DNA of 64,000 bases from JBHGXV01 sp041920505. GTDB taxonomy: Bacteria; Bacillota; Bacilli; Brevibacillales; Brevibacillaceae. Of the stretch, positions 34,303 through 43,627 are shown one piece after another. Position 1 is the first letter of the stretch. Each line of letters starts with the position of its first letter. The notes under the pieces were generated by a model. That model was not told the DNA's origin and ran no database searches. It saw only the letters and a program-made list of their open reading frames with translations. Location: positions 11,234 through 75,233 of the forward strand of contig JBHGXV010000010.1 of assembly GCA_041920505.1 (NCBI GenBank), in the 5' to 3' direction. Both the position numbers and the translations under genes were made by a program.

Positions 34303-34516
34303 GGGTGATGGTTCCCGCTCGCCCTCTTGACGACCAACGAAGAAGTGGGCAGCGTCCGCACCGAAACGCGACGCGGGCAGGGGGCCGTAGTCCCCGACAG
34401 GGGGGCAACATCTGGGGATCCCATGGAAGCGAGACTTGGGCTCCCCTGTGTTCCCCGCGTCTTACGTTTCTCCGCTCGGCAGGTCGTCAAAGGAGCTCGC
34501 GTGGGCCCCATCACTC
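34303..34516. repeat. Long imperfect inverted repeat / possible structured RNA
   Basis: About 214 nt fold back on themselves through several exact arms: GGGTGATGG (34303-34311) with CCATCACTC (34508-34516, one mismatch), TTGACGACC (34327-34335) with GGTCGTCAA (34482-34490), GAAACG (34363-34368) with CGTTTC (34465-34470), GACGCGGG (34370-34377) with CCCGCGTC (34454-34461), and CAGGGG (34378-34383) with CCCCTG (34443-34448). It encodes no credible protein. Its first 36 nt resemble the hairpin at 12872-12907. It could be a non-coding RNA or a MITE-like element. Confidence 0.6.
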
Positions 34517-34576
34517 ACTTTTTCTCCCGCTTCATTTGCTCAACAAGGATGCGGCGGCTGTTCACTTTAAGTTCCC

Positions 34577-34985
34577 TTACTTGTTGACATGAACAGCTTT
34601 TTTTAGCCCTTCCCTGTCTTCTACCGCAATCATCTCGAATGGGCTAACCCTGTGATTTCATATAATTTGGCACCGACAGGCAGGTAATTTGAATCGCCGT
34701 TATTCTCCGTAACCGTCTTATGATCATCCCCAGAAACGACACCGTTTTTTTCAATATTTTATTTTTTTGCACTTCACCGATCACTTTACCCACCCTTGAT
34801 TTTTGGACAGTTTCATCCGTAATTTCGTATACGGTATCGCTCCATGTTACGAACCGGTACGCCCACTGCTCTGAGGAAACAGGCGGCGGAACGTTGCTGT
34901 TTTGTTTCGATTGCGCATGGCAGGCAGTAATCCCGGCACATAAGAACACCATGACTGAAACTTTGACCAGAATCGATCCCTTCAT
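34577..34985 (-). pseudogene. Small lipoprotein gene with two frameshifts
   Basis: ATG 34985 (AAGGGGTG upstream) opens a lipoprotein (lipobox ITAC) with QWAYRFVTWSDTVYEITDETV and GKVIGEVQ. After an A7 run (KILKK) the frame shifts: adding one A restores NGVVSGDDHKTV, then NNGDSNYLPVGAKLYEITG. A second single-base loss in GGG just after restores VSPFEMIAVEDREGLKK, ending at TAA 34577-34579. With both bases restored it would be a 136-residue protein similar to small Bacillus lipoproteins with DGDSNYLPVG-like motifs. Either a true pseudogene or homopolymer sequencing errors. Confidence 0.7.
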
Positions 34986-35030
34986 GTTCACACCCCTTAT
35001 ATGAGCATGGATATTTCGGAGGAGAAGCAT

Positions 35031-35246
35031 GTGAAACATACAAGATTGCGAATCATATGGATGATCCCGTATATTTTGTTCGTAATTGCAAATGTGGTTT
35101 TAGTTGTGTTCGTTTTCAGCTTGTGGAATGAATTGATCCGGATCAAGCGACATGGCGTGTTTTTGATGATTAGCTTCCTTTTATTCATCGTAAACATCTA
35201 TGGAGGAGTAACATTACGCAGTTGGATGAACCAAGGGAAAATATAA
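35031..35246 (+). CDS. Small two-helix membrane protein
   Basis: A 71-residue protein with two membrane helices (about 8-31 and 41-61) and short basic ends. The GTG at 35031 is preceded by GGAGGAG with a 6-nt gap; the ATG at 35001, 10 codons earlier, has no ribosome site. It is divergent from the broken lipoprotein gene and ends before a strong terminator. AT-rich relative to neighbours. Family not recognised. Confidence 0.6.
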   Translation: MKHTRLRIIWMIPYILFVIANVVLVVFVFSLWNELIRIKRHGVFLMISFLLFIVNIYGGVTLRSWMNQGKI

Positions 35247-35275
35247 TCGGGTTGACACTGTCAAATTCGCGAAAA

Positions 35276-35311
35276 AAAGGAGCATCCCTGTCAGTCGCGG
35301 GATGCTCCTTT
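35276..35311. terminator. Bidirectional terminator
   Basis: AAAGGAGCATCCC / GGGATGCTCCTTT, perfect 13-bp stem, T-rich at both ends; between convergent genes. Confidence 0.9.
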
Positions 35312-35327
35312 TGCGTGTCCGGTTCGG

Positions 35328-37292
35328 TCAAGACACTTCGTCCAGCCGGGCCCGGCGCGCCAGCAGGTCGTCGACGTCCACCTGCTCCTCTAGCGCGGCC
35401 GCAAGTCCGGTGAAGAACTCTTCCACCTGTTCCTTGGCCCGGTGCCGCTCGCTTTCCACCATCTCGGCGAAAGCGTGGGCAAACAGATCGGCCAGCCGCT
35501 GGCCGCCGCGTTCGAGATAGCGGGCGACCGGCTCCTGCATCAGCTTCTCCAGCTCGTCGCGAACCCTGGTCTTGCCGTCCAGTTCGAAGAAGTCCTTGGT
35601 GTTTTTAAACAGCGCCAGCGCGGGACGGAAGAGATCGAGCGAAGGAATCGGCAGCTCTTCCTCGAATGCCGGCGTCTCGATACTCTGCGGCGCGTAGGCG
35701 GCGAGACGCAGTCCGGCGGCGTGGACAGCGAGGGCTTCCTCCCACTGTTTGACCAGACTGGCTCCGGTCTTGTTGAGGAATTTCTCCAGTCTTAGCGCGG
35801 TGGCGCGCAACTCCTGCGCCAGGTCATAGGCGATCGAACGCAGCAACTCCTGCAGGCAGGTTTGTAGGGCCTGTTTCAGATTGCGCCCGTCGTCTTTGAT
35901 CACCGACGGGTTGAACGCGAGCGAGAACAATTCATTGAAGCGGAAAAAGAGCCGCTGTTTTACGTAGTAGATCAGCTCCTCTCGCTCCTTGGCGAGATCC
36001 CGCTCCTCCGACGCGGTGGTAAACTGCGTCAGGGCGTCAAGCGTCGCCTGCCGCGCCGCCTGAAGCGCCCGCTTTTTCTCCTCGCGAACGGCTTCGCCCG
36101 CCTGCGCCAGCGCGACAAACTCGTCAATCGTCGCCCGCGCCCGGCGGATTTCGTTGTTGGCCGCTTCCACCGCCATGTGCGTCAGCTCTTCCAAGGTGAA
36201 GCGCATAAAGTCTTGCTCAAACGCCGGCAGGCCGGAGATGGCCAAGGCCGTCTCGGCGGCGGGCAACTCCCCGTCCGGCGCGTTGGTGCGCTGGCGGTAG
36301 ATTTTTTCCGCCGAGGCGGTCAGCTTGCCGTTGGCGTGCAAGTGAGCCAACAGCGCCGTCTGGCTGGAGACAGGGTAAATCCGCGGAAGGCGGATGCCGC
36401 AGACCAGGAGGTTTTTCTCCACGTGCGCCACCACTCCAGCCAATTCTTCCTCCGACGCGGCCAGGTCAGCGGCGTTGACGAGGAAAAACATCTTGTCCAG
36501 TTCAAACGTGTCCTTGACCCGTCCCATTTGCAGCAAAAACTCGCGGTCCGCCTGGGAAAAGGCGTGATTGTAGTAGGTGACGAACAGCACCGCGTCCGCG
36601 TTTTTCAGGTAGTCGAACGCCACGCCGGTGTGGCGGGCGTTGATCGAGTCGGCGCCCGGAGTGTCGACGAGCACGATCCCCTGCTCGGTCAACGGACAGG
36701 CGTAGTACAGTTCGATGTACTCGACAAAGCAGGCTTTCTCTTCTTTGGCGACGAACCCCTTGAACGCCTGCAGGTCGACGATCAGTTCCCCGCCTAAAGA
36801 CGCCCCCATCTCCGGCATCCCTTTGACAACCGCTTTCAAAAACGTGTAGTGCGGCTTGGCCGTCGGCGGAATCTGAGCCACGTCGATCTGCCCCACCTGG
36901 GCGAGCGCGCCGTCCAGATCGGACGCGGTCCGCTCGAACACGGCGAGCGAGCGCAGGACGTCGCCCTCCATCGCCTCGCGCGTCTTCAACACGACCCGCA
37001 CCGTGCCGTGCGGATGGGTCTCGGTCGGCGGCAGGATTTTGTTGATGGCCGCCGTTGTCGGATTGGGCGAGACAGGCAGCACCATGTCGCCCATCAGCGC
37101 GTTGGCAAACGACGACTTGCCGGCGCTGAACGCGCCGAACAGCGCCACGGTAAAGCGGTTGGCCTCCAACCGTTCGGCCCGCTCCCGCATCGCTTTCGCT
37201 TGTGCCTGCATCCCCGGCACCGGGGCGATCTGTTCGCTGGCGCTCTGCAGCCGCCGCGCCGCATCAAGCAGTTTGCTCCTTACCTGGTTCAT
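35328..37292 (-). CDS. Dynamin-like GTPase, second of a pair (DynA C-terminal-half type)
   Basis: A 654-residue bacterial dynamin-like protein that probably tubulates, fuses or repairs the cytoplasmic membrane. G1 P-loop GAFSAGKSS (53-61), G3 DTPGADSINARH (about 220) and a G4-like FFLVNAADLA are visible, followed by a long helical stalk with a hydrophobic paddle-like stretch in the middle (about 450-560). It begins 3 nt after the stop of the preceding dynamin gene. In B. subtilis the two halves are fused in one 1193-residue DynA; here they are separate proteins that likely assemble together. Confidence 0.88.
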   Translation of the reverse strand: MNQVRSKLLDAARRLQSASEQIAPVPGMQAQAKAMRERAERLEANRFTVALFGAFSAGKSSFANALMGDMVLPVSPNPTTAAINKILPPTETHPHGTVRVVLKTREAMEGDVLRSLAVFERTASDLDGALAQVGQIDVAQIPPTAKPHYTFLKAVVKGMPEMGASLGGELIVDLQAFKGFVAKEEKACFVEYIELYYACPLTEQGIVLVDTPGADSINARHTGVAFDYLKNADAVLFVTYYNHAFSQADREFLLQMGRVKDTFELDKMFFLVNAADLAASEEELAGVVAHVEKNLLVCGIRLPRIYPVSSQTALLAHLHANGKLTASAEKIYRQRTNAPDGELPAAETALAISGLPAFEQDFMRFTLEELTHMAVEAANNEIRRARATIDEFVALAQAGEAVREEKKRALQAARQATLDALTQFTTASEERDLAKEREELIYYVKQRLFFRFNELFSLAFNPSVIKDDGRNLKQALQTCLQELLRSIAYDLAQELRATALRLEKFLNKTGASLVKQWEEALAVHAAGLRLAAYAPQSIETPAFEEELPIPSLDLFRPALALFKNTKDFFELDGKTRVRDELEKLMQEPVARYLERGGQRLADLFAHAFAEMVESERHRAKEQVEEFFTGLAAALEEQVDVDDLLARRARLDEVS

Positions 37293-37295
37293 TCG

Positions 37296-38927
37296 TTACT
37301 CTCCCTCTGTCAAGATCGCCCGCAGCCGCTCTTTTGCCGCCGCTTCGCTTTGCGCCAGGCGATCCAGCGCCTCGTGAGCGGCGATGAGCGCGCGCAGACG
37401 TTCGATGTGTTCGTCCATCTCCCGCGATTCGCGGGCGAAGCGCTCCGCCAGGCTGGCCGCCACCCGGTCGATGAAAGCCAGCCCGATCCGCCGGTACTCG
37501 GCCTTGATTCCGTTGGAGATGTCCTTGCAGTAGTTGAGCACGTACTCGCTCGTGCCGGCCCCTTCTTTGACCTGCGACGCGAGGAACTCCGGCGTCACCT
37601 CCACCGTCGTCGCGTGCACGTCGGCGTGATACGCCTCGTCGCGAATCCCGTACGCTTCCGGAAACTTGCCGACCAACTCCTTGAAGTGCCAGTCCAGGTT
37701 GGCCGCCACTTTGTCGCGAAAGTCGGCGAGTAGCGCATCCAGCCGTGCCGCCCGTTCCTCTTCGGTCTTCTTCGCTGTGAACAGAAAGCCGACCTTGAAC
37801 CCCGGCTTGCGGCTTTCCAGATACCGCTCGGCCGCTTCGTTGGTGCTGTAGTAGGTCAGGCGGGCGTTTTCCAGCAAACTGGTAAGTTCTTTCTCCATCT
37901 CGCCGCGTGCCGCTTCCACCCGCGCCAGACTTTCCGCACGTTTCGCCTCGGCCGCGCGCAACGCTTCGGCCACGGCGGCGTGATCGGCGGTGTCCACACC
38001 GTCCACCTCTGCCGACAGCTTCTCTTCCAGCGCCTGCCGCTTCGGCTCGTGTTGCCGGGCGAGATAGCGGATGTGCTCGTCGATCAGGTAAAGGGCCGAG
38101 CGGTTGACGCTGCCCTGCACCAGCTCTTCGCCGCGCCCGATCAGTTCGATCAGCGTGGCGCGGAACGCCTCGTACTGGTTTTCCGGATGGTCAGGCTCGG
38201 CGAGCGAGGTGTAGAATATGCCGTCCGGGCAGATATTCCAGGTGGCAAACGCCTCTTCGACACTCTCCTTGTAGCTGTCGAAGTCCAGTTCGAAGTCGAC
38301 GTGCTTGTCGATCATGTTGATCACGAGGTAAACCGGTTTACCCCGGTCTTTCAGCGTCTTGGTGAAATTGAAGTTCTCTTCCGCCTGCACGTGGTTGTAG
38401 TCCATCATGTAGACCACCACGTCGGCTAAGTGCAGCGCCGACTCCGTCGCGATCTTGTGGGCGGCGTCGGTCGAGTCGATGCCCGGCGTGTCCAAAAGAC
38501 TGGCCTTCTCGCCCATGAACAGGCCGGGATAGGCGATCTCCACCCACTCCACCGTGTCCCCGTCGACGGTGTATTGCTTCAACGCCTCCATCTCGGTGTC
38601 GGGATCGAACGAGAGTACCCCGGAGTGGCGCGTGTAGACGCGCGCCGCCGGTTCGCCCGCGCGGATTTTGACCACGTTGGCGCTGGTGGGGATCGGATTG
38701 GAGGGCAAAAGTTCCTTGCCCAGCAACGTGTTGATCATCGTCGATTTCCCTGCGGAAAAGTGTCCGCAAAACGCGACCGCCATCTCACCGTCGCGCGCTT
38801 TTTGGCTCAGTTGCAGCAGTTTGTCCGCATTGACCGTGTCGCCCGCCTGCCGCATCTCGTGCGTGAGACGCTCAAGGCGAACGGCCAACCGTTCCGTGTC
38901 GATTCGTTCCGCGACCTGGTTCGCCAT
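37296..38927 (-). CDS. Dynamin-like GTPase, first of a pair (DynA N-terminal-half type)
   Basis: A 543-residue dynamin-like GTPase: G1 GHFSAGKST (55-63), a switch-I Thr in PIPTSANV, G3 LDTPGIDSTD and G4-like LVINMIDKH, then helical stalk regions. Its partner gene follows after 3 nt. ATG 38927 or the GTG directly before it may be the start; GAGG lies about 7-10 nt upstream. It probably acts at the membrane in stress or fusion as DynA does; no phage genes are near. Family membership is firm, pair function inferred. Confidence 0.88.
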   Translation of the reverse strand: MANQVAERIDTERLAVRLERLTHEMRQAGDTVNADKLLQLSQKARDGEMAVAFCGHFSAGKSTMINTLLGKELLPSNPIPTSANVVKIRAGEPAARVYTRHSGVLSFDPDTEMEALKQYTVDGDTVEWVEIAYPGLFMGEKASLLDTPGIDSTDAAHKIATESALHLADVVVYMMDYNHVQAEENFNFTKTLKDRGKPVYLVINMIDKHVDFELDFDSYKESVEEAFATWNICPDGIFYTSLAEPDHPENQYEAFRATLIELIGRGEELVQGSVNRSALYLIDEHIRYLARQHEPKRQALEEKLSAEVDGVDTADHAAVAEALRAAEAKRAESLARVEAARGEMEKELTSLLENARLTYYSTNEAAERYLESRKPGFKVGFLFTAKKTEEERAARLDALLADFRDKVAANLDWHFKELVGKFPEAYGIRDEAYHADVHATTVEVTPEFLASQVKEGAGTSEYVLNYCKDISNGIKAEYRRIGLAFIDRVAASLAERFARESREMDEHIERLRALIAAHEALDRLAQSEAAAKERLRAILTEGE

Positions 38928-39124
38928 CACCGTCAATCCTCTCTGTCGTGTAGGTGTACCCGTTTCCGTTGGGGAGCTTGCCAAAGGACAAGCGTACTCT
39001 TGACCATTGTACAAAAGAAAAAACCCCGCTACAATGGAAAATCTAAAGCCCTGATGACGCCGCGCGCCGCCGCTGGCTTTGCGGATCGCACGCGGGTCCG
39101 ACCGACCGGCGCACCCGTGAAAAG

Positions 39125-39165
39125 AAAAAAGCCCCGAAACGGATGAATCAGCGTTTCGAAGCTTT
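39125..39165 (-). terminator. Terminator of tRNA-Arg
   Basis: AAAGCTTCGAAACG / CGTTTCGGGGCTTT on the minus strand, then TTTC; begins about 20 nt after the tRNA 3' end. Confidence 0.8.
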
Positions 39166-39183
39166 GGTCATGAAGAGAAAGTA

Positions 39184-39260
39184 TGGCGTGCCCTGAGAGA
39201 TTCGAACTCCCGACCTTTTGATTCGTAGTCAAACGCTCTATCCGACTGAGCTAAGGGCAC
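39184..39260 (-). tRNA. tRNA-Arg (anticodon ACG)
   Basis: A 77-nt gene with a perfect 7-bp acceptor stem (GTGCCCT / AGGGCAC), discriminator G and encoded CCA. The D arm is TAGCTCAGTCGGATAGAGC, the anticodon stem TTTGA / TCAAA encloses CTACGAA (anticodon ACG, wobble A probably deaminated to inosine), and the T arm holds the standard GTTCGAATC. It decodes CGN arginine codons. It is a single gene with its own terminator. Confidence 0.97.
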
Positions 39261-39315
39261 GTGTCACAGGCAGGATTGGTTCCGGCCGCGACAGTTATTA
39301 AATCTATCAGATCGA

Positions 39316-40542
39316 TCAAATAAAATCAAGAGGAAAATTTTCGCTTTTTGCTTCTCTTGCGTCGCGCAGGATTTCACACAGGTAGATTAAAAAGATCCCC
39401 GCGATATTGACATAGGTGTTGCCGCTCTTCACGTCGTCGGCGATTCCTCCGTTTGCCTGCTGCAATCGAAACAGAAACTGCTGGGCCGGGATCGTCTTGA
39501 CCGACGGCGTCCGGCTGCGGCACTCGCCGAGCAAAAACGCCAGTGTGGACAAGGCGTACGGGCCGCCCTCATCCGCAAACGAGCCATCCGCCTTGATCTT
39601 CTGCGCCATCTTCGCAAGCGCCTGTTCCCCCATCGCGGGGTCGGCGAACAAATAGACCGACCAGCCCGTGGCAAAATGGCGCGCGTAGGACGGGTGCATC
39701 GCCCGGTTCCCCTTGGCGTCGAGCATCACGGCGTACACGCCTTCATTCGGGTCAAAAAAACGGACAAAACTCTGCTTGAGCCGCTCGGCGTGACGTTTGG
39801 CCGATTGATCGCCAAACAGCCGGGCCGCCGCCACGAGCCCCAGGTACGTTTCCGCGTTGTCGGACGCGTACTTCACCGAAAAACGCCGGTACGCCGTCAA
39901 TTGACCCGGATCGCCTTGTCTGCCTTTCTCCAACTGGAACGAGTTCCAGTACAGTCCGTCGACGGGGTCGCGATTGCGAGTGATCAGGAAGCGGTAGGCG
40001 CGCCTGGCCGCTTCGCGCAACTGCCTGCGCAACCCCGGGTCGTCGGTTCTCTTCTGCAGTTCACAGGCAACGTGCACAAACAGCGCGGAGGTCGTGTCCA
40101 CCCCGCGAATCGCGGCAAAATTGCTGTAGCTGTCGGGGAGCGCGGGCACGTAGCCGCTGCCCTGCCGCCGATAGGCCAAGTACCAGTCGCCTTCCTTGTT
40201 TTGCACCTGCATCAGCCAGCGGCAACCCCGTTCGACCGCACGCAGGTACTCCCGTTGGCCCGTCAGGTCGTAGGCCGCCAACAGGCCCATCATCGCGTAC
40301 AACATGTTGGAATCCGTATTGATCAGCCCCGACTCGTTCATGGCCCCGTTCTCGTCCTGCTGCGCGAGAATAAACGCTGCCGCCCGCTGCAATCGCCCCA
40401 GCATCTCCTGTTTGCGTTCCGCGTCCGGCCCGGTCAGAGCGGCGCGCACCGGGGCGGACGGCGCCACTAGCACCGGCGTCGCCGCGCTGAACACCAGCAA
40501 ACAACCGGCCGCCATCGTCAAGGCCCTCCTGCGCCACACCAT
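39316..40542 (-). CDS. Secreted protein, probable alpha/alpha-barrel (six-hairpin) fold
   Basis: A 408-residue exported protein: signal peptide (about 5-35, ending PVRA), then repeated helix pairs with short aromatic motifs (QQDENGAMNESG, VQNKEGDWYLAYRR, and ADGSFADEGGPYAL near the C-terminus) that resemble six-hairpin glycosidases and pectate-lyase/terpenoid-cyclase toroids. No catalytic residues can be assigned with confidence. GGAGGTGAG precedes the ATG at 40542. It lies downstream of hutI on the same strand, but a gap of about 70 nt and the signal peptide argue against a histidine-related role. Confidence 0.7.
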   Translation of the reverse strand: MVWRRRALTMAAGCLLVFSAATPVLVAPSAPVRAALTGPDAERKQEMLGRLQRAAAFILAQQDENGAMNESGLINTDSNMLYAMMGLLAAYDLTGQREYLRAVERGCRWLMQVQNKEGDWYLAYRRQGSGYVPALPDSYSNFAAIRGVDTTSALFVHVACELQKRTDDPGLRRQLREAARRAYRFLITRNRDPVDGLYWNSFQLEKGRQGDPGQLTAYRRFSVKYASDNAETYLGLVAAARLFGDQSAKRHAERLKQSFVRFFDPNEGVYAVMLDAKGNRAMHPSYARHFATGWSVYLFADPAMGEQALAKMAQKIKADGSFADEGGPYALSTLAFLLGECRSRTPSVKTIPAQQFLFRLQQANGGIADDVKSGNTYVNIAGIFLIYLCEILRDAREAKSENFPLDFI

Positions 40543-40612
40543 CCGGCTCACCTCCGTACGGTTAGCATCCCCGCTTTTTTCCGTTTTATCAGGGTGAGGG
40601 TGCGATCCTCGT

Positions 40613-41893
40613 TTATTCGTAAGCCAACCGGCCGCCCATGACAACCACGTTGCCGTTTTTGATCACCGTGTCCGCATGGTTGATGCCAAAGTGGTACGGC
40701 AGGTAGGCGAGATTGGTCGCGTTGTAGATCACCAGGTCGGCCTGCTTGCCCGGCTCCAGACTGCCGACGTTTTCTCCCCGGCCGATGGCGTACGCCGCGT
40801 TGATCGTCATCGCGGTCAGCACTTCCTCCGGAGTCAGCCCCAGGTTGAGGCAGCCGAGAGTCATCACCAGTTGCAGCGACTCGGTCGGCGAACTGCCGGG
40901 ATTGTAGTCGGTCGAAAGCGCGATCGGCAGTCCGAGCTCGATCATCTTGCGGGCGCGGGCGTGCTTGGCAAGTCTAAGGTTAAACGAAGTGGCCGGCAGG
41001 CAAACGGCGATCACGCCAGCTTCCTTCATCCGCCGCAAGCCTTCGTCGCTTGCCGCGAGCAGGTGCTCGGCGGAGACGCAGCCCATCTCGGCCGCCAACT
41101 CCGCCCCGCCGATCGGTTCGATCTCATCGGCGTGCAGTTTCAATCCGAAGCCCAACTCCCGCGCCGCCGCCAGGATGCGGCGCGACTCCTCCACTGTGAA
41201 CACCCCGTGCTCGCAGAAGACATCGCAAAACTCGGCCAGCCCCTGCCGCTTTACTTCCGGCAGCATCTCTTCGATCACCAGCCGGACGTAGTCGCCCGAG
41301 CGCCCCTTGTACTCCTCGGGAACGGCATGGGCCCCCATAAACGTCGATACCAGTTCCACCGGATGCGTGTCGGCCAGTTTTTTGGCGACGCGCAACTGCT
41401 TCAGTTCGTCCGCCAGCGTCAGGCCGTAACCGCTCTTCGCCTCCACCGTGGTCGCCCCGAACAACAGCATGGTGTCGAGGCTGCGCCGCGCCTTGGCGTA
41501 CAGTTCGTCTTCGCTGGCGGCGCGGGTGGCCCGCACCGTGCTGAGAATGCCGCCGCCCTGGGCGAGAATCTCCAGGTAGGAGACCCCCTTCAGCTTCAGC
41601 GCCAGCTCGTGCTCGCGGGAGCCTGCGTGCACCAGGTGGGTGTGCGGCTCCACCAGCCCCGGCGTCACCAGCCGCCCGCCCGCGTCCAGGGTCTGTGCCA
41701 CCGGCAGATGCCCGATCTGCGCCCGCACCTCTGCCTCTGGCCCGGCAGCGACGATCAAACCGTCCGCGATCGCCACCGCGCCGTTTTCCACAGCCGCCAC
41801 ATCTGCCATCTCGCTGCCCGCCCGCGCCCGGGCCGGTCCTTTCAAGGTCAGTAACTGGCCAATATTGTGAACCAAAAGATCGATTTTGTCCAA
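40613..41893 (-). CDS. hutI: Imidazolonepropionase HutI
   Basis: Third step of histidine degradation: hydrolyses 4-imidazolone-5-propionate to N-formimino-glutamate. A 426-residue amidohydrolase with the metal-binding VEPHTHLVHAGSREHEL, the EAKSGYGLT segment, LHADEIEP and the final STDYNPG Asp. It starts at TTG with AAGGAGGG 9 nt upstream, 68 nt after hutU on the same strand; last gene of hutG-hutU-hutI. Confidence 0.95.
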   Translation of the reverse strand: MDKIDLLVHNIGQLLTLKGPARARAGSEMADVAAVENGAVAIADGLIVAAGPEAEVRAQIGHLPVAQTLDAGGRLVTPGLVEPHTHLVHAGSREHELALKLKGVSYLEILAQGGGILSTVRATRAASEDELYAKARRSLDTMLLFGATTVEAKSGYGLTLADELKQLRVAKKLADTHPVELVSTFMGAHAVPEEYKGRSGDYVRLVIEEMLPEVKRQGLAEFCDVFCEHGVFTVEESRRILAAARELGFGLKLHADEIEPIGGAELAAEMGCVSAEHLLAASDEGLRRMKEAGVIAVCLPATSFNLRLAKHARARKMIELGLPIALSTDYNPGSSPTESLQLVMTLGCLNLGLTPEEVLTAMTINAAYAIGRGENVGSLEPGKQADLVIYNATNLAYLPYHFGINHADTVIKNGNVVVMGGRLAYE

Positions 41894-41961
41894 CGTCGTC
41901 TCCCTCCTTACAAAAAGCCGCCATCGCAGCCCTTTCAGTGAAACCGGGACAGGCGAACGCC

Positions 41962-43626
41962 TCAGATCCCCAGCATCGGCACGCGAATCCCGTGTTTTTT
42001 CGCGGTCTCGATGGCGAGATCGTACCCGGCGTCGGCGTGGCGGATGACCCCCATGCCCGGATCGGTATTGAGGACGCGGGACAGGCGCTCCTCCGCCTCT
42101 TTCGAACCGTCGGCCACCACGACCATGCCGGCGTGCAGCGAATAGCCCATGCCGACCCCGCCGCCGTGGTGCACCGACACCCAGCTTGCGCCGGAAGCCG
42201 TGTTGACCAGCGCGTTCAGGATCGCCCAGTCGCCGACCGCGTCACTGCCGTCCTTCATGCCTTCTGTCTCCCGGTTCGGCGAGGCCACAGAGCCACAGTC
42301 GAGGTGGTCGCGGCCGATGACGATTGGAGCGGACAGTTCACCGTTGCGCACCATCTCGTTGATCGCCAGGCCCATTTTTACGCGCTCGCCGTAGCCAAGC
42401 CAGCAGATGCGGGCCGGCAGCCCCTGGAACGCCACTTTTTCACGGGCCAGCGTGATCCAGCGGCGCAGGTGCTCGTTTTCAGGGAACAGCTTCAACACCA
42501 GTTCGTCCGTCTTGTAAATGTCCTCTGGATCGCCGGACAGCGCCGCCCAGCGAAACGGCCCCTTGCCTTCGCAAAACAGCGGACGGATATAAGCCGGGAC
42601 GAAGCCGGGGAAGTTGAACGCATCCTTGACCCCTTCGTCATAGGCCACCTGACGAATATTATTGCCGTAGTCGAAGACCACCGCGCCCTTTTTTTGCAGG
42701 TCAAGCATGGCCTGCACATGGATCGCCATCGATTGTTTCGACTGGCGGACGTACTCGGCCGGGTCGCTCCTTCGCAGCCTTGCCGCCGCTTCCAGGGTAA
42801 AGCCGCGCGGCACATAGCCGTTGAGCGGATCGTGCGCAGAGGTCTGGTCGGTGACAAAGTCAGGCACGATGCCCCTTCTGACGAATTCGGGATACACCTC
42901 CGCCGCGTTGCCGACCAGCCCGATGGAGAGCGGTCTTCCCTCCGCCTGCGCCTCGCGCGCCAGCTTCAACGCTTCGTCGAGATCGTACACCATCACGTCG
43001 CAATAACGGGTATCAATCCGGCGCTGGATGCGGGCCGGGTCCACCTCGACGCCGATGACCACCCCTTCGTTCATCGTCACCGCCAGCGGCTGCGCCCCGC
43101 CCATGCCGCCCAGCCCGGCGGTCAGGGTCAAGGTGCCCTTCAGCGTGCCGCCGCGATGCTGGCGGGCCGCTTCGGCAAACGTCTCGTACGTGCCTTGCAG
43201 GATGCCCTGCGTGCCGATGTAAATCCAGCTTCCTGCCGTCATCTGGCCGTACATCATCAGCCCTTTTTTGTCCAGTTCGTGGAACGTCTCCCAGTTGGCG
43301 TAGGCGGGCACCAGGACGGAGTTGGACAACAGCACGCGCGGCGCCAGCGGATGGGTGCGAAAGATTCCCACCGGCTTGCCGGACTGCACCAAGAGCGTCT
43401 CGTCCGCCTCCAGTTGGGTCAGACACTCGACAATCTTGTCGAAGCAGTCCCAGTTGCGGGCCGCTTTGCCGATGCCGCCGTACACGACCAGTTCTTCGGG
43501 ACGCTCCGCCACTTCCGGATCGAGGTTGTTCATCAGCATGCGCAGGGCCGCCTCTTGCTGCCAGCCCTTGGCGTTCAGTCTGGAACCGCGCGGCGCGCGA
43601 ATGATGCGTTTCGCTGCGTTTGACAT
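41962..43626 (-). CDS. hutU: Urocanate hydratase HutU
   Basis: Second step of histidine degradation, with NAD+ as a tightly bound electrophile. The 554-residue length is standard. Conserved blocks: the N-terminal MNNLDPEVAERPEELVVYGG, the TAGLGGMGGAQPLAVTM NAD-binding loop, the FDYGNNIR stretch, and the GRDHLDCGSVASPNRETE and VHHGGGVGMGYS segments near the C-terminus. AAGGAG lies before ATG 43626, which begins 1 nt before the end of the hutG stop region; the genes are tightly coupled. Confidence 0.97.
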   Translation of the reverse strand: MSNAAKRIIRAPRGSRLNAKGWQQEAALRMLMNNLDPEVAERPEELVVYGGIGKAARNWDCFDKIVECLTQLEADETLLVQSGKPVGIFRTHPLAPRVLLSNSVLVPAYANWETFHELDKKGLMMYGQMTAGSWIYIGTQGILQGTYETFAEAARQHRGGTLKGTLTLTAGLGGMGGAQPLAVTMNEGVVIGVEVDPARIQRRIDTRYCDVMVYDLDEALKLAREAQAEGRPLSIGLVGNAAEVYPEFVRRGIVPDFVTDQTSAHDPLNGYVPRGFTLEAAARLRRSDPAEYVRQSKQSMAIHVQAMLDLQKKGAVVFDYGNNIRQVAYDEGVKDAFNFPGFVPAYIRPLFCEGKGPFRWAALSGDPEDIYKTDELVLKLFPENEHLRRWITLAREKVAFQGLPARICWLGYGERVKMGLAINEMVRNGELSAPIVIGRDHLDCGSVASPNRETEGMKDGSDAVGDWAILNALVNTASGASWVSVHHGGGVGMGYSLHAGMVVVADGSKEAEERLSRVLNTDPGMGVIRHADAGYDLAIETAKKHGIRVPMLGI

Positions 43627-43627
43627 G

